Positions 36,770-48,681 are shown, numbered from the stretch's first letter. The stretch is DNA of 64,000 bases from Diorhabda sublineata (GCF_026230105.1 NC_079484.1:6277805-6341804), one strand, 5' to 3'. The notes: a model not told the origin generated them from the sequence alone. Numbers and translations are program-made.

Positions 36770-37170
36770 CTCTGGAGTTCCTTCACATTTCGAGAGGATG
36801 TGGATAGACCTTCGTAATTTCCTCTTATGTCTATACACTTTTCCCAGCAATGTTCATCAAAAGTTCGAAACCCTTTTTATAATAAGAATCGTCAAGCTCC
36901 TCAAAATAGCCATCAACTGCAGACGTCACCTATTCTCTTTTTCAAGTCTGGGAACAGAAAGTAATCCGAGGGGCTAGATCTGGCGTCACCTAATTTGGTC
37001 GACCAGTACGATGCTGGTCTTCACAAGGCCTCGTTCAAACTCTGTTACCAAATATTTTACTGTTGATATCGAAGGAGTTAGGATTACCCAGAGTAGAATC
37101 TAGTTCAGATGACGAATTTTTTCCATGTTTACAAATTCACTGAAAACATTCACTATTGATGGCGGTCAAA
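36770..37170 (-). mobile_element. mariner C-terminal remnant
   Basis: On the minus strand the frame reads SPSDYFLFPDLKKRIGDV near 36985-36930, the third-Asp motif and following basic stretch of a mariner transposase. GYFEELDDSYYKKGF follows, and CWEKCIDIRGNYE lies near 36855-36815, the standard mariner C terminus. Upstream, broken sequence continues to about 37170. The first and second Asp regions are not recognisable. Confidence 0.75.
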
Positions 37171-37521
37171 CAAATACTAAAAGAACGTAGTGTTTTCAAA
37201 CTTGAAACGCTGTATAGACTGTATACTTTCTAATACAGTAGTATTAATCAAGGATATGTCACTATATCTAAGTCAGGTCAGATACTTCTGAGACCATTCT
37301 CATACATTGATATCGCTTATCAACTTATTAACTGTTTGGCAAATAGCTTGACGTCCAAAGACTTCTTTCATGCAGATGGATCAAGCAATGTACCCAACTA
37401 CCACTAAGTAGGACAATACATTGATAAAACGAAGTAACTTATATGAAAACCGGAAAAAAGTTTTTGGAATTTTCAAAGGAAATATTCGTATAAATCGTTT
37501 CATATATAAGTTTCTACAAAG

Positions 37522-37894
37522 ACTTGACTTTTCTTTTGCCGTTGCCGTTCGCCGGTGAAGTTTTCCGTTTATTGACTTTAACTTATTGACTTAATCGTTT
37601 TGACGTGTGTACTGATTTTTGTTTTCATGATATTTTTTATGGTTTTGTTTATAATTCGGTATTTATGGATGATATTATTGAAAATAACGAAGAGTTTTTT
37701 ATTGAGAGTACTAAACAAAATCACGTGATAAACGCAAACGGATATCATTGGCTATTGCTACGAAAGTTGCTACAAACGGCCTTTGGGAAGATAAAATGTC
37801 ACCAACGGCAGACGTCGGCGACAAAATGCAACTATGAATGGTCTTAAGCATGTTTTGAATTTGTTAACGGCAAAAGGCAAACGGAAAGTCAAGT
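37522..37894. mobile_element. Short terminal-inverted-repeat element (MITE)
   Basis: The left end ACTTGACTTTTCTTTTGCC and the right end GGCAAACGGAAAGTCAAGT are imperfect reverse complements, with several GCCGTT/AACGGC words just inside each end. An 80-codon open frame (37605-37847) lies inside but has no recognised domain. I treat it as chance or as a relic of an autonomous relative. The superfamily is unclear. Confidence 0.55.
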
Positions 37895-38039
37895 TGATGA
37901 ACTTTATACTTACACATTAAATAAAATTAGGATTACACATCATGGTGCATGTAGTATTATCTATACAGTGTGATTATTTACTTGTTGATTTTAATGTGGA
38001 ATCTGAAATTCTTAGGAAACTGATAGTTTAATGTAAGTT

Positions 38040-38450
38040 ATTTCACAAAAATTGTACAAGAGTGATCTCTGAAGTTTTGGTGAACTAGATCTATTGGTTA
38101 CTGGTCTATTGGTCCAGACATATTTTTGGATGAATTGTAGAGTCCTAAAGCTTAATTGTACTCATGGGAACTATGGATTTATATCAACGGATCGTACAAT
38201 CAGTTCTAGTGCCAAAACGAGAACTTAAAAATCAGTCAAAGCATTGTTAGAAAGAAAGTTAATTGAAAACTGATAAAAGTTGACGATGCGATCAAAAATG
38301 TTATTCAATGAATACCATATGAGTTTTATGACGAAAATTTAGTGGAGATGATTCAGAAAAAACAGAGGGCATACCTTAATTATTAATGTAAATGTTTAGG
38401 AACACTTCGAGGTGTTTGAATATAGTGTCGTATCGTCGAACTTCGAAAAG
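38040..38450 (+). mobile_element. Probable transposase C-terminal remnant
   Basis: Frameshifted plus-strand pieces read GPDIFL (a decayed SPDLTPLDFFLWG?), then VDDAIKNVIQ, stop, IPYEFYDENLVEMIQKKQRAYLNY and finally EHFEVFEYSVV. The IPYEFYE..V..F.KR...C....G.HFE pattern fits the tail of mariner-related insect transposases like that at 26.9 kb. The match is weak and from memory. Confidence 0.35.
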
Positions 38451-38454
38451 AATA

Positions 38455-40435
38455 TCAGGACAAAACAAATTATGTCAAAACCTGGTTTGATATACACGAT
38501 GTAGTATGTAAAAGATGTAGATAACTGTCGACTGTTTCAATCCACAAATATATAATTAAACTGTTTATAGTATGATTCCTAGGGATCTATAATTGAGAGG
38601 CAATACAAGGTCAATTGTAGATAATATGGTATTTCCAAAAACATGATGTGAGCATTAGTCAAGTAGATAATGGAGGTATACCTCACTTTATCTAGTTTAA
38701 GGATTTATAGTCAATATTACAGATAATTGAATATAACCATAATAATGCGCGATATAATAAGGTTCGTAAGGTATTATGTTGAACACAAAGGCGAACCGAT
38801 GTTCGAGGCACACAAAGCAGAACATTTTAATTTAAATCATGATGAATCAGATTGCATCAGCAACTAGCGATTCCTGCTCTCTATCCGCCAGCCGAAAATC
38901 AATCAGAGAACACTCCTAATTAACTTGGCAAATTGATTGAGCTGCAACAACGGCCTTTTGATAAACTACGCCATAGGCGTACAGACTTCAATTAACAGGT
39001 ACATTCGAGAGGTTATTTACCACACATATCCATGATGTATCAGTTAAACGTCTACCATAGAATCAACCATATTGTATTTGAAATGAAATAAATTTCACCT
39101 CTTAAATTACGCAAATCTTCACGTACAAGTAAGAATGTGTCATAAAATCCAAAAGAATACTGCAGATTCCCATGTCATTACAGTAAAAAATCATTAGAAG
39201 CAGTGGCAATCACCATGAAAATCTAATGGAAAGTGGAACGAAAATGCAGTGTACTTCAAGTCACGCCTTATGAAGATTTAGAACAACAAAGAAGATGGAA
39301 TAAAGGTCGGCGAAGCTACAGTTAATAACGTAGTGCAACGATAAGAAAAGAAATAATATATTAAGAGAGTTGCTTCTTATATTTTGACCTTAACGACGCT
39401 CAATGTTTTCGTCTGCAACATTTTATTGTGTAGTTAACTAGAAACCCAAGTCTCTTCTACAGAATGTAATTGAATAATGTTTCATAACTTTCATTATAAG
39501 TACAATAGTGCATCAATGAACTTATTACATCACATAGCCATGAAGTCCTAAACTACGGCTCTGTAAAAAGAGATTAAGGCTTCTTCATGTATTAGTAAAA
39601 CTAGCATCAACAAGATATTACTTGGAATCGCATTCCATGTAATACTATGCTAAAGTTGCATCTATATTTACGCATATAATCTCTAAACAAAATATGTGTT
39701 TGTCTTCACATTTTCGATCATTTTGAAAAGTTCTAATTAAGTTTAAATTAACCATGAGAGCTAGATTAAAACGTGACAGACATTACTGTGATTAGATTAA
39801 TATTCCACTAACATAAAAAGGAGAAATTGTTTGTTTGTGGTCCTTCGAGCCGGATATGGTGCATGAAATATTATCTCATTTGATTATGTTACTTCCAAGA
39901 AAGAAATCACATCATCCATTTTAGCTAGATTTTAAATAGAAAAGCATTTGAACATTACTTTATATATAAATTATTAGATATTAGAAGATATTATAAAAAT
40001 TAACCTCAAACGAGTCCGTTTCAACTTGATATTGTTGATATCTTCGCATTCATCCATTGATTGTAATAATATTTGAAACAAACTCGTTTAGAACTTAAAA
40101 GTGTAATGTTAATTGATCTTTATCGATTCTCTTTTAATCTAAAAAATGTTGAGAAAAACTATCGATTCATTATCTACTAAACCATGTCTTCAAACTCCTT
40201 CTTCAATAGTTTTCACTTGTAATCTAATTTTGCTGCTTTGTTATCGTCACTAATTTACAAATCTTCAGTTAAAACTTATAATCCAATAACAAAGATAATT
40301 TATTGTAAAGAAAAATGTTAATGGACTGAAGATGTTACAGAAATAGCAACGTGACAACATTTTTTTGTACGAAGAGATCCTAGTTTCTATCCAGTGTTAT
40401 TCCTGTTGCTAATTTTACCTTAGTTCGTGTTCTTC
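38455..40435. other. Intergenic, nothing recognised
   Basis: About 2 kb of AT-rich sequence with no open frame above 60 codons. No repeat or RNA structure stood out. Confidence 0.45.
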
Positions 40436-40439
40436 AAAA

Positions 40440-40775
40440 CAGTCGAAGGCTAAAACCCCACACAACTGCTTCATGCTTCAACTTTGAAACGTAAGCAACC
40501 ATTTTTTTCCATAATTCATTGGAGGAATTCGGAAAAGTTTAAAGAAGAGGCGGATAGGTCTCCATCATGACAATGCAACCTCACACACTCAGCCATTTCA
40601 ATTTTTAGCCAGAAGCTTCAGTTAACTGACCATCTACCACAGAGCCCTGATTTCGCTACTACTAACAAATCAGTTTTCTTCTGGCGAATGGAAGAATCCT
40701 TATTGGAGAACAACTTTTTGAAAATATTAAAGTTCCCTTTCAAGTTTTTAAAAAAGCGAAACGAATAAGTTTTAA
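40440..40775 (+). mobile_element. mariner-type remnant, plus-strand piece
   Basis: The plus strand reads GLHHDNATSHTQPFQFL near 40560-40605 (second catalytic Asp). LTDHLPQSPDF and FFWRMEESLLENNF follow (third-Asp region and downstream helix). The third Asp itself is lost. It meets the minus-strand copy at 40740-41400 tail-to-tail. Confidence 0.65.
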
Positions 40776-41400
40776 AACAATGAGCTTATAGAGCTTTTCC
40801 ACTCTGGAGCTGATATCGTAGAAACATGGTTTTGAAAGTCTTCAACGGCTTCTAAAGGCGCATCTTTTGCTTGACAATTGGGAACAAGAAAAAGGGATTA
40901 TGTGATAAATTAGGTGAATACGGGCAATGAGACATTCATTCGATGTTTTTCTTCTTTAAATATTGAGTTCTTTGAAGTGGTTTATGAGATTGTCATAATG
41001 AAAGATGACGCGACATTTTTGGATCGTGTTGATGCAAAATCGATTGTACTGCAGTCTGCGATATCCTAAGAAACGCCTCTATCTATCTGTAAGTCACATG
41101 TCGATTTTTTTTAATCATGTTGTGCACAGTATTGACTGTCCGACCTTTTCAACATTCATCACTGACGGACGTACGACCATGACAAAAGTCTGCAAACAAA
41201 TTGTGAACAGTTTTCTCTGAGGTTACTTCATTACCAAAAGTGGCACGAAGCGATTCTACGCATTGTTGTAGTTGAAAACATAAAAAATTATCCATCTCAA
41301 TGATTTCAATTATTGCACAAACTCTCTTGGTTTTCAAACGTTCACTATCAACGATTAAGTCCCTTTATAAATAGCCACTCGCTCAGCAGTAAAAAACGTC
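40740..41400 (-). mobile_element. mariner-type remnant, minus-strand piece
   Basis: Reading down the minus strand from 41340, QQCVESLRATFGNE.TSEKTVHNLFADF.HGRTS is the N-terminal helix-turn-helix. RFLRISQTAVQSILHQH lies near 41060. HYDN (second Asp region) and YLKKKNIE follow, then CPYSPNLSHNPFFLFPIVKQKMR (third Asp replaced by Asn or Pro). EAVEDFQNHVSTISAPEWK, the C-terminal helix, lies near 40850-40800. The section between the helix-turn-helix and HYDN, which would hold the first Asp, is deleted. All frames are broken. Confidence 0.75.
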
Positions 41401-41404
41401 GATG

Positions 41405-42340
41405 TTCACAAATACAGTGGTTCCACAAAACTAACTATTTTCGTTTGTAAAAATTCAAAAAACAACCTTCGAAAAATGAAGAATGTAATTTTTGAGTTCG
41501 TCTTCATGGATTCTTATATAATCTAATTGTAAACTTATTTTTATTCATAAAAGCTTAAAAATTTTATCTAAAGAAGGAAAGTAATTCTTGTGGTTATGGT
41601 AGTGATGATAATTTTAATTCCTCTCATAGGTAAACTATAAAAAAAGTGAAACAAGACTCTTGTGGTCTAGTTGTCACATAAACTGGTTCTAAAAATGCCT
41701 AGTCTCAAAAAACGAAAACGCAACGAGAATAATCTCGCAATCTTAAGAAGCCCTATATGTTTTTCATATAAATTCCAATTTGATTTCATTTATTAAACAT
41801 TAGAAAGTATAAAACATTATTACAAATATGTCTATTACGTTAAATGAGTGGTATATCATTATGTATTTCTGTTGCATTAGCTAATTTTGCCGGTCCATTA
41901 TTCTAGCTCATATGTAATACACAAATTGGGTCCTAATGAAAATATTTTCCTAAAAGCATCATTCTTAGATAGAAAAGAGTCATCTGGGTTAATGTAAAAT
42001 TACCCTCCGTGACAAATGGGAGTACACTTTTCATTAACTTCAGCTCTAGTGATACATCTAGACATAGAGGCGTGTTTTAATCTACGAGTGGTTTTCCAGT
42101 TCTTTAAAATTTTTAAAGAAAATATTTCACGATTAAAGCGCTGCTTGGCAAATTAGCAAGTGAGACAATTGTATTCTGACGTATAAATTTGCAAGAAACT
42201 TGAAACACATCAAGTTGTAAGCCGTATGATATTGTTAGAACTAACTTTTCTTCTCATACGCATTCTGATATGAAATTTTTGAAAAAAATGTTTGTTTATC
42301 TGACTATACTACTCCATGTGCTGTTTAATCGAAACTAGAA
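41405..42340. other. Intergenic spacer
   Basis: AT-rich, no feature recognised. Confidence 0.4.
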
Positions 42341-42345
42341 CTATA

Positions 42346-42754
42346 CAGGGTCTTTCAAAACGTTCGCATCCGAGTTATATCACTGCATTAAGCGAAAAAT
42401 ATCGATTAAAAATCACCAAACGCATAGATTAATCGCAAATTAACAATAAGGTTTAGCCAATTAAAGCTTGAAGAAAGTGTTCAGCTGCTGCTGATAATAA
42501 TATGCGCCGAAAAGCTTCGAGTACGTTTTAGAAACAAAGGTAAGTTCAAAAATGCGGCAGCAGCTAAATACTTTTATGGCTCTCTCGATAGGGAAGAACT
42601 TAAACGTTGCACAAGCTTTGATTGGTTAAACCTTATTGTTAATTTGCGATTAATCTATGCGTTATAGACATGTGATTGTTTGGTGATTTTTGATCGATTT
42701 TTTTTCGCTTAATGCAGTGATATAACTCGGATGCGAACGTTTTGAAAGACCCTG
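42346..42754. mobile_element. 409-bp MITE with ~125-140-bp inverted repeats
   Basis: The left end CAGGGTCTTTCAAAACG starts at 42346 after TATA and the right end CGTTTTGAAAGACCCTG stops at 42754 before TATA. The arms match over about 125 bp, for example GTTATATCACTGCATTAAGCG and the TAATCGCAAATTAACAATAAGG block. The left arm lacks about 17 bp present in the right arm (ATAGACATGTGATTGTT region). There is no coding capacity. TA flanks and CAGGG ends suggest mobilisation by a Tc1-mariner transposase. Confidence 0.85.
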
Positions 42755-42900
42755 TATAAAAATGACTTTTTCCTTTCATTCTTATAGTAAAGAAAATCAA
42801 TTTTTTTTTTAAATTATAAGGAAATTTCAAAGAATTAATTTTCGGCAGAAATCCAAATATCAGGTAAAAAGTCAGATATCAGCACCTCCAATGTTAGTTC

Positions 42901-43960
42901 TACGGGGTGTTCCAGGACGGCAAAAAATTTGGAAGCGACTAGATGACGTGAAAATAATGCTGTGACATTTTGATGCGACCCCTCATTTCTGAGTTATAGG
43001 CTTTTGAAGCTGCGAAATCAGAACTTTAATATGCGTTTTCGGAATTAACAACTCTACACTACTATGTGAAGACCAGGAAGGATCATGCCCAATGGTTTAA
43101 ATCCGTAAATTTACATGGAAAATTATCATAAATTGTAATTACTTATTGAAAATACTTACAGGAAGTATTAAAGCACAAGCAAATATGTCAAATTGAACAG
43201 GATCCTGTTGAATATCGTGTTATTTATATAAGAACAAGAAAAAAATGTAGAAAAGTTTAGTTCATCGAATAAAAAACGAACTAAACGAAGTTTAGTCTAT
43301 TGATCATTTCGTTACTTATGTTTACCGTGCTGCAAATACGCGGCTTTTAAAATTTCCCCAAAAAAATTAATCCATTGTATTTAATTCAGGGGAAAATGAT
43401 GGCCTTACAAACGGACCTCCGCGAACAATCCACCTATTAGGAAATGTTATCTTTAATATTTTAATCATTAATCTCTTACAAGTTTTTCTTTATGCCAATA
43501 ACATGATCTTTGATATTATGTAGTAAAAATGTATTTATTTATTCATTCACCAAGAAATGTTTCATTGTCGTTCAATACCTCCTGTAGGTATTTCCAATTA
43601 ATATTTACAATTTATGATAATTTTTGTCAAAAAGTATCTTTATGGCATTTACAACGATCTAAAAATCTACATATCTCCTAAACCATAAATCAAAAATTGA
43701 TTTCTTTAGATTGTACAGGTATGATCGTTAACTATTGGGCATGAACCGCTCCTGGCGTAGAATTATTTTTTCCGTCAAATACACTACATGGACATACGCA
43801 ATCATTTATTAAAAATTCATAACGTTCGAATGTAGAATTTATATATAAGCTCTGATTTCGAAACTTTAAATGCCTATAACTCAGAAACGAGGGGTAACAT
43901 AAGAAATTTTATATCACAGAATCATTTTCACTCTGGAATTTTTTGCCGAAACTACCCGAG
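42901..43960. mobile_element. Fold-back element, copy 2
   Basis: The left part (GGGGTGTTCCAGGACGGCAAAAAATT) and right part (AATTTTTTGCCGAAACTACCCGAG) are imperfect inverted repeats. Further pairs occur inward: CCCCTCATTTCTGAGTTATAGGC near 42980 with GCCTATAACTCAGAAACGAGGGG near 43875, and GGATCATGCCCAATGGTT near 43080 with ACTATTGGGCATGAACC near 43730. The core shares AAATTATCATAAATTGTAAT and the GATCTAAAAAT.....TATCTCCTAAACCAT block with the element at 29287-30029, but this copy is about 300 bp longer. Confidence 0.75.
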
Positions 43961-43964
43961 AATA

Positions 43965-44480
43965 TTTGGATTGATTGTTATTTACTAGAAACTAGATTCG
44001 AATTCAATAATCAACAATATTTATTTGTGCAAAAGATATTCCAATTTTATATAAAGTTGGAGGGAATTTAAGTTGTTCAATTTGAATTTTTATACAAATA
44101 TGTAGAAAAATGTTTTCTTTATTCGATTAATAAGGAGAGAAAAGAATTTTTAGTGTGTAAAATGTGAAAAGCGATTCTAAACAAATGAAGGGGTGATGAC
44201 AAAAAGTATGTTAAACAGTAACTGTTTCATTGAAAAGTCAAATTTCCGGCAAACAAACTTTGAGTATTTATCTTACAGAACGATTTGAGATGATTTATAA
44301 ATTATTTTCTGTACACTTAAAGCTTGTTAAAAGAATGAATTCCGCAGTAATCGAAAATTATGATGGTTATAAAGAAAATGATTTCTATTGCCACCAAAAT
44401 GAACAGCCCCACTTTGGAACAGATCTGCAATAATATAATCAATGATTTTCTCTAAATTAGATCTGAATCGAAGGAGATGC
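43965..44480. other. Intergenic spacer
   Basis: AT-rich; a 67-codon frame at 44230-44433 is not recognised. Confidence 0.4.
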
Positions 44481-44485
44481 TTTAT

Positions 44486-44705
44486 CAGGGCCGGATTAAG
44501 CTAGTGGCTTGGGAAGGCTATAGCCCCGGGCCCCAGATCCAAAAGGGTTCCATCATTTGGAAAGCATTCTGTATTTTTTTATGTGTTCATACTACAAATG
44601 TAACGTATTGATATTATTTTTTTAATTTTTCCGGGTTTCCGAATTCCTTAAGGGAGCTCTGTCATTATTTTAGCCCCGGGTCTTATAAATCTTAATCCGG
44701 CCCTG
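44486..44705. mobile_element. 220-bp hAT-type MITE with 8-bp target duplication
   Basis: The ends CAGGGCCGGATTAAG (44486-44500) and CTTAATCCGGCCCTG (44691-44705) are perfect 15-bp inverted repeats. The flanks TGCTTTAT (44478-44485) and TGTTTTAT (44706-44713) differ at one of 8 positions, fitting the 8-bp target duplication of hAT elements. The CAGGG start is also typical of hAT ends. A second inner pair, TAGCCCCGGG and CCCCGGGTCTTATA, is present. There is no coding capacity, so it depended on a hAT transposase supplied in trans. Confidence 0.9.
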
Positions 44706-45059
44706 TGTTTTATTAAATGACTCAGAAGATCCCCAGTTGAAATTTTAAAGTTCCAAAAGAATGACTTCATATATGTAAAAAACAAAACAAAACATTTTTG
44801 TTATCTTAGTATTACTTTTTATTATTTATCGAGAATTCTGTGATTTTGATTTCAAAATTCCTCATAGTGTAGGGTGGTCGTCATCCCCAAATTAGATAAA
44901 CGATATTAGAAAAAATTCTATTGAACGTTATGTTTCCTATGAATATCAATTCAAATCCATATTGTGTCTTTAGATTACGAATTTACTCACGAACAATCAA
45001 GAAATACACAACGAAACAAAATGAACAAACTTTTTTAATCTTCTTCTTCTTCTTCTGGA

Positions 45060-45870
45060 ACTCTTTATGCTCTTTCTTTTGGAATATTGAGATTTTAGGT
45101 CCCATTCTATTTTTCTCAATTTTTCCACTCTATCCGATCGTTGGCTTCTTTTTTCATCTACTATATTGTTTTCCTTTGTCTTCATTTTTCCTGTGCCACT
45201 TATTGTAGTCATATTTCCTTTCTTTCCTTCTTTTCTTATATCTTTTTGCTTCTGTTACTTTTCTTATTAGGATTTGTGTAGTTCCTCTCTTTATGTGTTT
45301 AAACATCTTTAAACTATTTTGTTTCCTATTGGTACCTACTCGAGCTTTTCTATAATTACCTCATTTATTATCTTTTCCATCCTCGTTTTCTCTGCTATTT
45401 TTGATTCACTTCAATATATTAACGTGGGTTGTTATCGAGATACATACTTTTTTTAGAGCATAGTATATTTGATTTTTTACACTGTCTGCTATCTATTTCT
45501 ATTTTTCCGTTTTCTGTTCCAATGACCCATAGATATTCTTAATGCTTTCATGTTTTTCTTCATTTACACCATCCTTCTGCACATTTACTTTCATTCTAGG
45601 GTCTTCTATAGTCTTTATTAATATATCTACTTTTTTCATTTTCTTAAATGTATCTGCTACTATTACTATATTGTCTGCATGCAATAATCTGCCTATTTTT
45701 ACTGGTTCTAAATTTCTGTAGCCAATTACTGTCTCCAGTTTATAAGTCTTCTTTTTTATTACTATAAATAGAAGAAGACTTGGACTATCTCCTTGTTTTA
45801 TCCCCATCTCTATCCTAAACTTCGTCGGTGTTCTTACTTTTATTTGAACTTCTCCACTTAAGGGAAACTA
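45060..45870 (-). mobile_element. LINE reverse-transcriptase remnant
   Basis: On the minus strand an open piece of 102 codons (45499-45807) reads MGIKQGDSPSLLLFI, the RQGD..SP.LF block of non-LTR reverse transcriptases. LEPVKIGRLLHADNIVIVADT follows, where ADN replaces the catalytic ADD, then KVDILIKTIEDPRMKVNVQK. Downstream frames give SNILCSKK and a tail with VIIEKLE, HIKRGTTQILIRKVTEA and RKYDYNKW. The loss of an Asp and the frameshifts make it inactive. The long low-complexity frames at 44921-45212 are shadows of its basic, purine-rich 3' end. Confidence 0.75.
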
Positions 45871-45874
45871 TGTA

Positions 45875-47585
45875 ATGTTTTATCAAAAAATTCGACCAAA
45901 TTTAATCTTCTTTTCTACTTTCTTTTGAGGCTTTCTTAACGTGTTTATGATATTAGATTCTTCTTCTACCAATATTTTTTTGACAGTATTATGTTGATGA
46001 TAGGTGGGCATATGGACAAGTAGGTCACAATCTCGGTAATGCAAGTTAATTATGACACAGCGTGCCACTGATTCGCGTCTTGGGTATTTTTGTTCCCCTA
46101 TCGTTTCCCTAGAGTCCCAGTACCTCAATCGTTTGCTTTAATAAACAAACTTATCTACTTTTTGTATATTTTCATCTATTTTCATAGTCGAATGACTTCC
46201 CCACAGTTATTTGTCTTTAACTCAATTAAAGTAACAAAATTGCCGCCGAAAAAATTACAATTTTCCGAATGTTCTGTAGAACCTCGTATTTAAATTCTTC
46301 CTACACCATGTCAAGTTCTCTGGATCCATCGTCATTCTATTTTTCTTATAGGTTATATATTTTCGATATCATTGATGTATTTACTTTTTTTTGTTGGGCT
46401 GTTAGAAAATCAAAATAAAAGCTAGTATTTGTTTTCAACAAAAAAGAGACAATCTTTTTGGCACAAATAATATTTTTGAGTTTCTAGTTGGTTCAAATCA
46501 CTACAACAACAAAAAAATGTACTTGATGTTTTGAAATTTTGTCCTTGTATTCCAAACATATTGTTGTAAGTTTTACATTTACTTTGAGGGTTGTACCAAA
46601 TAAGCAGTATACACGATTGCATGAATCTCTTGGAATCCATGGGCTGTCTTTACGATTTCTCAAGTGCTCTTCAATCTAAGCCATTCCCAAATCACGAGTG
46701 AACTTCACTTATTGTAAGTTTTCTTCAATTGAATACCTTTATTCTTGTATAAACTCACAACGCCGATTCCTGCATGATTGAGCATTGAGAAAAATAAAAT
46801 GAGTGGCCTAGCGTTAATTAAACTCTACAAGGTTTACGGAAAGTTAAACCGAAATCAGATGTTTTGCCTATTAATTAATACACATGCCTTTATAATTCGT
46901 CTCATTCGAATATTCGAAACGTTTCGTCCAGCTATTATTACCTTCAGGCAAGTCATGAATAAATACTTTGTAAGAAATATTTACATTAGTTACAGGTGTA
47001 TCTCACTTACAGACAATTGTTTGTCTTTCAAAATATTTTTATTTTCATACGTTTCGAATTTTAGCCAAGAAAAAAAGTAATGTTCTTATAATTACGTGAT
47101 TAGCTTGGAAGCATCTTCTACGTTAACAAATCCGAAATTTGTACTGAACTGACCGCAAGAGCAGGAATGTTTTCAGGAATTAAACAACGTTCGTTAAAGT
47201 TCGTTAACTGTCGTATTTATTCGGGACACCTGGTGCAATTTCTATTCTAACCGTTGGGAGCGCTTTGCCTAGAACATCTACTTACTCTGTTGCCAAACGT
47301 TTTATATTATTTGTAAAACTGAGTGAATTTCGAATACAAATTGCAATTAAAAAGAATTGTTTCGATAGAACTTGAAAATATTATTATTGGCAGTCTTACA
47401 TAAAAAATCATGATGATAAATATTCAGAGTTTGAATCGAACGTTTTTCTTTAAATTCTGCACACTAAGCCTGTGATAATAACATGCGATTTATCGAAAAC
47501 AAAAAAGCGAGTTGTTTGCTTATTAATTATACCATCTGGGAGAAGAAGAATTTAATCTAAGAACCACAAATTATTCACTTAGTCC
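45875..47585. other. Intergenic, nothing firmly recognised
   Basis: AT-rich. A 100-codon plus frame at 46778-47080 and an 81-codon minus frame at 45883-46128 show no family motif. A degenerate ribozyme-like word near 46910-46945 was examined and rejected. Confidence 0.4.
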
Positions 47586-47589
47586 TGTG

Positions 47590-48170
47590 TTTGCATAAAT
47601 GGTTGCCTATCTGCAGCTGGGATGATGAAAACCAGCTTTCATACCATCTTGAATGTCACATACCTCCCTTATTTCATTATTTATCTTGTGGTCAAATAAT
47701 GTGTGTCCCGTTATTGATCTCAGTTCTACACTCTGATCGTATATTGCGAGTTTACATCTTCTCGGTTCTCTGGATACTGTAAAAGATTTGGTTTTCTTCA
47801 GGGATATTTGCATGTTAAAACCTATTTGTTCAAACCTATACCTTTGTATGTTATCTCCGTCTTTTGAGATGATCACTGCGTCCAGAGCATAACACACTAT
47901 TTTTATTTCTTTGTTTTCCATCCGGTATCATGTTCCAGCTTCTTTTACCTCGTTTATAATCTCATCCATTATGATGCTGAGGCTGTGTTCTTGTCTGATA
48001 CCGGCCGTACTGCTCAGTTCAATTGCCATTCTGATATAAGTGTAATTATCGATGTTCAGGTCTTCATTATTTTTATTACGTTGGGGTGAATCTTCCTTCT
48101 CTTCAGTAGAGTTGTTACATCCCTCAATCCTACCATATCAAATGCTTTGGTGAGATTCATACTTTGGTAT
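47590..48170 (-). mobile_element. LINE reverse-transcriptase remnant
   Basis: Read on the minus strand from 48165, a KAFD-like start is followed by FDMVGLRDVTTLL, then IDNYTYIRMAIELSS, TAGIRQEHSLS, IIMDEIINEVKEAG and GWKTKK. An open 104-codon piece (47607-47921) continues with EIKIVCYALDAVIIS, where ALDA replaces the catalytic YADDA, then RFEQIGFNMQISLKKTKS and SREPRRCKLAIYDQSVE. The series is the palm of a common insect non-LTR element. The changed YADD box and the frameshift near 47925 show it is dead. Confidence 0.85.
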
Positions 48171-48174
48171 ACTT

Positions 48175-48680
48175 AAAATATCTTCAGAACATGGAATAGG
48201 GGCCAAATCAAATCTTGTAATCATATCATTCTCAATTATCTCGTTATTTGAAGATGATCTTATCTTACTTTCGAATAAGTTATTGAAGTATAATATTTAA
48301 TAGAAACATTATATAATCAAAAGATAGTTAGTTGAAATTAAGAATGTAGCTACTTTTGACAATTTTCGATTTAAGTTGTAGCTTCAGTATCTGAATGTGT
48401 GGCTATGAAAGCAGTGTTGATTTGTAAATTTGGATTATTCAGATCTTGTTAAATAGATCAGTATCTCTAGATAGTCTCATTCTCTAACTATCTTGATGTT
48501 AAATTGTCCAGCAGAAATTGAAAAATCAGTCAGATTAGACTTGAAGATTTCAAGAGATTAAGTTCGTGTTAAAAAAATAGTTTATGGAAGCTATAATTAT
48601 TAGAATTTGTTATTATAGGAAAATAAACAAAGTATTAAATTCAAAATACATTTTCCCTTAATAGTAATTAAATTTATGTA
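48175..48680. other. Intergenic spacer
   Basis: AT-rich, nothing recognised. Confidence 0.4.
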
Positions 48681-48681
48681 T

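Noticed and set aside
44921..45212. Overlapping frames of 95 and 71 codons on opposite strands
   Set aside because: Low-complexity purine/pyrimidine-rich sequence at the 3' end of a LINE remnant; CTT repeats explain the open frames.
46895..46950. Second possible hammerhead ribozyme (minus strand CTGAAGG...GGACGAAACGTTTC)
   Set aside because: The core reads CUGAAGG instead of CUGANGA and no convincing stem II can be drawn; likely chance or fully decayed.
46778..47080. 100-codon plus-strand frame
   Set aside because: No recognisable domain; AT-rich composition gives long hydrophobic frames by chance.
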